Assembly: GCA_018398765.1 (NCBI GenBank)
Contig: JAHBMJ010000672.1
Location: 1-12,500, forward strand
DNA: 12,500 nt
Source: Chromera velia
Lineage: Eukaryota > Sar > Chromeraceae
Direction: 5' to 3'
Made by a program: the position numbers and the translations under genes. The stretch's first letter is position 1. Each line of letters begins with the position of its first letter. Under the pieces are notes generated by a model. It was not told the DNA's origin, made no database searches, and worked only from the letters and a program-made list of their open reading frames with translations. Positions 7,960-12,500 of this stretch are shown here, piece after piece.

Positions 7960-8040
7960 CAGGGTTGCTTTTCTGGTCGGTAACAGGTCTAGTCTACCGG
8001 CAATTGCTGGTAACCGGTAATGGCCTCAGTCTGCCTTCCT
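7960..8040. repeat. Left terminal inverted repeat and subterminal region of the hAT relic
   Basis: CAGGGTTGC at 7960-7968 pairs with 9530-9538. Behind it lie CTACCGGCAATTGCTGG and TAACCGGTAAT (to about 8021), which resemble the ACCGGTAA-rich subterminal strings of the right end. Such subterminal repeats are transposase-binding sites in hAT elements in general; binding here is inferred. Confidence 0.6.
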
Positions 8041-8608
8041 TTTACCGACGTCCCCCCAAAAAAATTTCACCTGCGGCGCCAACCTTCAAAAACATGTTTT
8101 TAAGTGTTTATTAGCATTTGAAAAGCCTATTCACACACACAAAAAAAAAAAATATTAAAAAAATATAAATTTTTAACTGCTTCACCCCTATAAGTGGCAA
8201 AAAGTTCTAACAGCTCTATGATAGCGTCTGTCCAACAACTACTCTCTTTTTTGACTTTCCTTCATCTCTCACTGTTCTGCTTCTCTGTATATCAGGCTTT
8301 GACCGTCGTTAGAGAGCGGCAATCAAAGTAAGAGATGGAAAAAGTCTACTTCTTTCTAAAAAACGAGGAGATGGTAAGCCTGTGGCTCTGTACTTACACA
8401 GCTCCTGCCCGGTTTGCTGAGGGGGGAGGAGCAAGAAGAACATTGCTTCCTCGAGCTCCCCCCGTGGTGCGGCTTGGTCTAGCGCTGGGTGGTCTCGGAC
8501 GGAAAGAGGAAAGGCGGATGCGGCTGCTGCACCGTGGCTATTAAAAGAAGCTGGAACGACCGGCGCCTGAGGGGACCACGACATCATCCAGCTTTGCCTG
8601 GTCAAAGC
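8041..8608. other. Left interior of the hAT relic, nothing further recognised
   Basis: Contains an A-rich run and AT-rich stretch (8140-8185), then sequence of mixed composition. Minus-strand reading finds no hAT C-terminal motif. An open frame at 8309-8605 (minus) has no family resemblance and starts at a non-ATG codon in part of the old transposase region. Confidence 0.4.
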
Positions 8609-8825
8609 CCTGCCAGTAGGCAGGCGACAAGGTAAAACCTGCGCTGTGGATCACGGAATAAAAAAATTTCTATCTATCATCCCAAAGCTTTTTCATTCCT
8701 TTCCTGAATCTCGAACTCTCCGGGGCCGTCTCCTTACAGTTTTTTTTCTTTAGTTTCTTGGAAATATTAAGAGATCGGCTACATACACACACACGCACAC
8801 ATACATACAAATACACAGAGAGAGG

Positions 8826-8857
<32 letters not shown>

Positions 8858-9350
8858 AAGAGAGACAGACAGAGAGAAACAGAGAGAGCGGAAGGGGTAC
8901 TAATTTGTAGATCTCAGACACTGCTGTCTGGGGGTCGTCTCTGTCGGTGAGCTTGAGCAATTTGAATGCAGGCTGCAGGGCGCTCTTGCACCGGGTCCAA
9001 AAATTGTTACTGTCTATGATCCCTGTCACCTTCTAAATTTTTTTTTTCTTTTTCCTGGCCTTCTGTACATCCTCCCGCTTCCACTTCCTGAAGTCATCAG
9101 ACAAGAAAAGACGCTTCACTGTACGCCTCATCTTCAGCAATCGTTCAACAAGAAGCCAGTGCGTGGCAAATCGAGTCTTGCCAGGGAAGAGTAGCTCAAG
9201 CTGCTTTCCCTTCATATTCTTCTGCTTTTCGTTGCGGTACATGGCCAAAACTCTCTCAGACCCATCGCTAAGTGCAAGACGGGACCCATCGCTTCGACTT
9301 GCGTCATCTTCAAGCACACTGGCCGCATAGCTGTCCCTGTATTGACTTTT
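8609..9350 (-). pseudogene. hAT transposase fragment with stops and microsatellite insertion
   Basis: Read from right to left, the minus strand gives SERVLAMYRNEKQKNMKGK, then LELLFPGKTRFATHW (GKTRFATHW at 9156-9182) and LLVERLLKMRRTVKRL. This is the conserved central hAT transposase region usually written as L..PG.TRF.T...LERLL. After a TAG at 9033-9035 in the same frame come NNFWTRCKSALQPAF and KLLKLTDRDDPQTAVSEIY, matching the hAT FW...PL...L...D segment. The frame then runs through a GA/CA microsatellite coding low-complexity Leu/Ser/Val. It resumes with KKLWDDR, a TAG at 8670-8672, and SVIHSAGFTLSPAYWQ, matching the hAT RWD and H-AA-LNP segment. The C-terminal dimerisation region (WW...ER.FS) is not recognisable to its left. 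No activity is possible. Confidence 0.7.
8781..8888. repeat. Compound (CA)n-(GA)n microsatellite inside the hAT relic
   Basis: An interrupted CA/TACA run (about 8781-8815) is followed by GA and GACA runs (about 8816-8888). It lies within the transposase frame and expands it with low-complexity Leu/Ser/Val codons, so it grew after the element died. Confidence 0.9.
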
Positions 9351-9473
9351 TGAATTGACTTTAAGTCTAGCCTTAAGTGATTGATTGATTGACCTATAAC
9401 CTAGGACTTAGGTTATTGAAAAGTGTTAGTGACTGTTAGAATTCTGCCAAGTCTTTGCCAACTGCCAGCAAAC

Positions 9474-9538
9474 TCTGCCGGTAATTACCGGTTACCGGTA
9501 ATGAAGCTTGTCTACCGCCGAAAAAATCGGCAACCCTG
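9474..9538. repeat. Right terminal inverted repeat and subterminal ACCGGTAA repeats of the hAT relic
   Basis: GCCGGTAATTACCGG and TTACCGGTAAT follow each other at about 9478-9502. They form overlapping near-palindromes and direct repeats of a CCGGTAA unit. CTTGTCTACCGCCG and the terminal GCAACCCTG (9530-9538) complete the end. The unit is shared with the left end. Confidence 0.6.
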
Positions 9539-10300
9539 ATGGTCTCTATATATAGCCGGCGTTATTAGCCGCTCTCCCTCTCCCTCCTTTTGTTTTCGAA
9601 GCTATTCGAAGCAAAAACTTAATTTAGCAAAAACTACATAGTTTAAATGAAAATGATTGATTGATTGATGATATACATTAATTAAAAGAACAACATCGCG
9701 ATACCTCCCTGACACTACAAGCTACTTGAAAGAAAAAATCTTTAATTTTTAAGTTCATCCGCAACTATAGATCTGCAAATACAATTTAAATTGATCGTTC
9801 TTTGAAGAATTAATCCGCGTCTGCGGCTAGGCTTACTGCTTAGTGATTAGTGATTAGTGGTGTTCTAGAGCACTGTTGCTGTTTTGTCTTATAGAGGTCG
9901 CCCCCGCAAACGGCAGGGGGGTGTACCTCATCGCTGAGGCTCAGACCACACCCCGTGGCCCGCCTGGTTTCCCAGGCCACTAACAAACAACAATCTATCT
10001 GCGTTTTGCATGCTTTGGTCTATGGGCTGCTCAGAAGGGACTGCTCCAAAAATTGATCCAATGACACAGGACGAAAGGATACTTTAGCTTTGTGCACGCC
10101 CTCTCTCCATTCTTCTCTCAGCAATTTCTCCTTCTCCCTCCCTTAGCTTACGGCATGAACTTCCATGCATTGAAGCCACTGTCCACGCATGCGGCACAGA
10201 GTTTTAAGATATATAGCCCTTGCTTATGGGGTGCATATAAAAATCATGCGCATCCATCTGCGAGAACGACTTCAAATTCTAGTTCAAATTACATGTAGCA
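9539..10300. other. Intergenic DNA with short simple repeats
   Basis: Mostly AT-rich. It holds a TATATATA string near 9548, two TTCGAA sites 10 bp apart (about 9595-9610), a (TGAT)n run at 9654-9670, and GTGATTA repeats near 9842-9858. A matching (TGAT)n run at 9378-9391 lies just inside the hAT relic. No gene is supported. Confidence 0.5.
9895..9965. other. Short GC-rich block with hairpin potential
   Basis: This 70-bp block is GC-rich in an AT-rich setting. CCCCCGCAAACGGCAGGGGGG can pair with itself, and CCTGGTTTCCCAGG, flanked by GTGG and CCAC, forms a second stem near 9956-9981. A TTTTGTCTTATAG string precedes it and looks like a 3' splice site, and one frame is open to a TAA at about 9983. 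It could be part of an old repeat, an exon or a decayed ORF1 end of the second LINE. I cannot tell which. Confidence 0.25.
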
Positions 10301-10315
10301 GCAAAAGAATCAGGC

Positions 10316-10627
10316 CAAATGAACAGGGTAAGTGGGTGCTTTCATTTTGTAAAAAAAACGAATCTGTTGCCAATCCATGGTCTTTCTTTTTGTTTTAGAA
10401 AAGAAAATGTGAACGTATCCTTCCTAGGTCCATGCACTTACTTTTCTGGGGGGCACACGACCGCTATTGATTTCTTCCTGGTTGATCCGTCCTTCTTAAA
10501 GGCCTGAAGCTCTTTCAAAGTTCAAAGGGACACTGACTTCGCCCCTCAGCACTCTTCTGTCTCTTTTTCTTTTTTCCTTGATTCTTTCTTGTCTGACTCC
10601 TCCCCCTCTTCCCCTGACGTTTCCTAA
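10316..10627 (+). pseudogene. Decayed LINE endonuclease C-terminal part
   Basis: NEQGKWVLSFCKKN (about 10318-10360) is followed, after a shift in an eight-A run, by NLLPIHGLSF. Together these match the LINE pattern N..G..LL.FC...NL.I.NG. Further on come GPCTYFSGGHTTAIDFFLVD (about 10428-10487), matching the Tf....S.iDyilv segment, and FAPQHSSVSFSF, matching the terminal SDH.PV.F segment with the Asp replaced by Gln. TGA at 10505-10507 and TAA at 10625-10627 interrupt the frame. The N-terminal half, including the GDFN box, is not recognisable upstream. Confidence 0.6.
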
Positions 10628-11465
10628 GAAGAAGAAATAAAGATGAACTCTCTCCCCCCGCTTCTGAAGATAAACAGGGTGAATCCCATATCTGATGAAG
10701 AGTTCGCACCTCTGGCATCAGTGGTTAGTAAGCAATAATTCACTGAAAAAGTCTATCCTGGTTTATGGGAATGTAGCCTTTCAGCGCTACAGGAAATGAA
10801 CCTGTCGCTTCCGTTTATTGCTCCTCGTCCACCCCTTCCTCCCCTCAAACCCCCCCCTCCTCCCAAACCTCCTCCCTTTGCTTCCCCTCTTTCCCCTACG
10901 GGTCCCTCTTGTCAAAAGGTCTGTCTCTTAGAACAGCTTGAAAGGTTAGGCCAAACCTGGGAGGAAGTTTTGGCCGCCAGCAAGGTTTGGGAGTCTAAAG
11001 ACGCGGCGAAGCCTAGAAAGAGAAAGAAAAGGCAGGCCTCAGCCAGACAACCGTGGTGGGACAACGATTGTATGGTGATGAAGTTAAGGGTAAGAGAGGC
11101 AGAAAGACAGACAAAAGACGTAGTGCTACCAAACCGCTTACATCCGGCTTACAAAGAACTACTCAAGATAAGAAGACAGCAAAAGCGCTTCTTTGCGTCA
11201 ATTTGAAAATGAAGAAAACATCAGTAAGCTCTGGCAGCATGGCTAGCAAGAGAGGCAACATACGAACCAACAAAGATCTGGCAATGATGCAGGAAGTCCA
11301 AAAGCGAGGGAAATGGGGGGTGAAACCGTCTGCTGATTCTTTTTCTCGTTGTTGGGCCCATGTGTTTAAGGGAGACGGACTCCCCCCCACCCCTGCTAGC
11401 CCTGTATTCCCCCCTCCTTCCATTGACAGACAAACTACTATAATGGATACCCTGCATACTCTAGG
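10628..11465 (+). pseudogene. Decayed LINE linker between endonuclease and RT
   Basis: The same frame continues through KINRVNPISDEEFAPLASVV, a TAA near 10736, WECSLSALQEMNLSLP, a Pro-rich run (about 10826-10880) and RQPWWDNDCMVMKL (near 11045). The last matches the PW(F/W)D..C motif seen in LINE linkers. PAYKELLKIRRQQKRFFASI then ends at a TGA at 11204-11206. After a one-base shift, QFENEENISKLWQ and, in a third reading, SADSFSRCWAHVFKGD continue the family pattern up to about 11465. The RT itself is absent, so the copy is truncated at its 3' side, which is unusual for LINEs and may reflect deletion. Confidence 0.55.
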
Positions 11466-11486
11466 GTAATTGGGGTAAATGCTATT

Positions 11487-11540
11487 AAAATACTAGGTCT
11501 TTATTTTTTGTAAAAAAAAAAATACTAGGCATTATTTTAG
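11487..11540. repeat. Short direct repeat AATACTAGG...TTATTTT
   Basis: AAAATACTAGGTCTTTATTTT at 11487-11507 recurs as AAATACTAGGCATTATTTT at about 11520-11538, 32 bp apart, separated by an A run. It could be a local slippage duplication at an old insertion point. Confidence 0.5.
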
Positions 11541-12500
11541 CAAACTAAAAAAACTGCTATAGAATTTTCTTAGTATGTCTCATAGTAATATCTACGATCA
11601 TATACATATGGTACAACAATAGAAGATAAAATTGTTTTAAACTGATTGTTTATGTTAGGGTTCGGGCCTGAGTCAGACATCGGCGCAACAGTCTGTATAT
11701 AGGAACTGAGACTGGAGGAAGTAGGCTAGGAAGCAAGCCGACAGCACTGTACTGACAATTGAAACTTTTGTACTAGAAAGTGACTTTTAATTTTCTATGT
11801 ATCACACTAAATTTCATATAAAAAACTAAGTCTTTAAAGCACTTAGAATGATTCTATTTATTGTTTCTTACCTGCATGAAAGTATGAACAACTTTTAAAG
11901 ATAAGGTTTAATGGGTTTGTGGTATGTATGTTGGAAATTGTTCGACGTGAGTGAGGTGAAAGAGTTATAGTATGTTGATATGTCGGGGACTGATTGCAGA
12001 CTCTGCAGGCATATGACAATGCGCAGTGTAATGCATAAACAAGCTAACTTTTACTTCTAACTGTTGTAAGGAGGGAGCACATAGTGGGTAACCCCCATAA
12101 AAGGTAAGAATGAATGTCCGCAAACAGATCTGCCGATTTGACACCCACAGAAAGCAGTTCAACCAAACAAATGTTGAGCACTATGACCGTGTAAGAGGTA
12201 AATGCTTAGCTTCTGAAAGCCTGATCGATCGATGGCCTCTAGCCAGAGGGCCTTGCCCACGACCGGCCATCATAGCGTTCTTGTTTTTTTTGGGTGAGGC
12301 CCGGCACTGGCCACTGGGTCTTAGTCCACCCAGGAGCCCTACCTCCAAATTCTCATGCAAACAAGAGCTGCGCCTCACTCCCACAACTTCAGATCACCCG
12401 AGTTTACCAGCCGTAATGCTTCCTCACGAAACGCAAGCACCGACAAACGGTCCTTCGAGAAAGGCTTAGTCTGACCTGCAGCACAGATATACAAAAATTC
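11541..12500. other. Terminal intergenic stretch, nothing firmly recognised
   Basis: AT-rich to about 12100, with a TATATAGG string at 11697 followed by a mixed-composition segment that superficially resembles an LTR promoter. No paired LTR ends were found. From about 12110 a 119-codon open frame on the plus strand and a 67-codon one on the minus strand overlap, but neither has a recognisable domain. GGCCTCT and AGAGGGCC near 12234-12251 can form a small stem. Confidence 0.4.

Larger units (their letters stand above)
7960..9538 (-). mobile_element. hAT-superfamily DNA transposon relic, 1.58 kb, internally deleted
   Basis: The ends are inverted: CAGGGTTGC at 7960-7968 and GCAACCCTG at 9530-9538. 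One further AT/AT pair outside gives an 11-bp match. A CAGGG start is typical of hAT elements. Both subterminal regions carry CTACCG and ACCGGTAA strings. Between the ends, on the minus strand, lie hAT transposase fragments starting in the middle of the protein. The N-terminal BED finger and first catalytic block are absent, as in an internally deleted copy. The expected 8-bp target duplication is not seen (CCCGCTAT on the left, ATGGTCTC on the right). Either it has decayed, or one end belongs to another event. The element abuts the LINE's C-terminal coding sequence, so it probably inserted into the LINE. Confidence 0.65.
10310..11465 (+). mobile_element. Second, heavily decayed LINE fragment (endonuclease end plus linker)
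   Basis: The translated plus strand shows EEP endonuclease C-terminal sequence followed by the linker that precedes RT in many LINEs. The two parts are in the same order as in active elements. No RT follows before the sequence becomes AT-rich. Sequence motifs differ clearly from the main LINE, so this is another family. It has several stops (10505, 10625, 10736, 11204) and at least two frameshifts (near 10355 in an A run and near 11195). Confidence 0.65.

Noticed and set aside
9396-9416. Hairpin ATAACCT...AGGTTAT as a terminator
   Set aside because: A 7-bp AT-rich stem inside a dead hAT element; bacterial-type terminators are not relevant here.
9895-9985. tRNA or tRNA-derived SINE head
   Set aside because: No box A/box B pair at the right spacing and no cloverleaf could be drawn.
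11646-11910. Possible solo LTR with TATATAGG promoter-like string
   Set aside because: I looked for TG...CA ends with a 4-6 bp flanking duplication and found none that fit. No primer-binding site or coding region accompanies it.
12110-12469. 119-codon plus-strand open frame near the right edge
   Set aside because: Starts with a real ATG but has no recognisable motif. The composition looks non-coding, and an overlapping minus-strand frame is equally open.

Overview
The window looks like nuclear DNA of an animal, most likely an invertebrate, and not a bacterial or viral genome. It holds no ribosome-binding sites, operons or compact genes. It holds decayed transposons nested in AT-rich, microsatellite-rich intergenic DNA. 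The density of simple repeats would suit a decapod crustacean, but that is only a guess from style: no host gene identifies the species.

Left flank (1-1045): AT-rich DNA containing (i) an array of the 8-mer TGTTGGGC/GCCCAACA around a perfect 16-bp palindrome at 240-255; (ii) a 247-bp terminal-inverted-repeat element (362-608) bounded on both sides by GCCCAACA, so it resembles a MITE with an 8-bp target duplication; (iii) a weak exon-like stretch at 721-887; and (iv) a GC-rich patch at 894-1113.

Main element (about 1046-7959, + strand): a long non-LTR retrotransposon (LINE). Its decayed coding region can be followed almost end to end: a Lys/Arg- and Glu/Lys-rich N-terminus, a Ser-rich low-complexity region that includes a tandem duplication of about 342 bp, an apurinic-endonuclease-like (EEP) domain, a linker, a reverse transcriptase (RT) and a C-terminal CCHC zinc-finger-like motif. 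I find only six internal stops (1376, 4177, 4867, 6429, 7392, 7863) and two frameshifts (about 2245 and about 5150). No stop or obvious new start separates the low-complexity part from the endonuclease. The RT catalytic box reads YVND instead of YADD, so this copy is dead.

hAT relic (7960-9538, - strand): the LINE ends abruptly at an 11-bp terminal inverted repeat. The matching repeat lies 1.58 kb further on. Between them, on the minus strand, are recognisable hAT transposase pieces broken by stops and by a compound microsatellite. No target-site duplication is visible.

Right part (9539-12500): AT-rich DNA with a short GC-rich block (9895-9965), then a second, different and much more decayed LINE fragment (about 10310-11465, + strand; endonuclease C-terminus plus linker, no RT). 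The last kilobase has no feature I can name. No functional gene, rRNA, tRNA or CRISPR was found. The window records successive transposon insertions and is not a working gene system.
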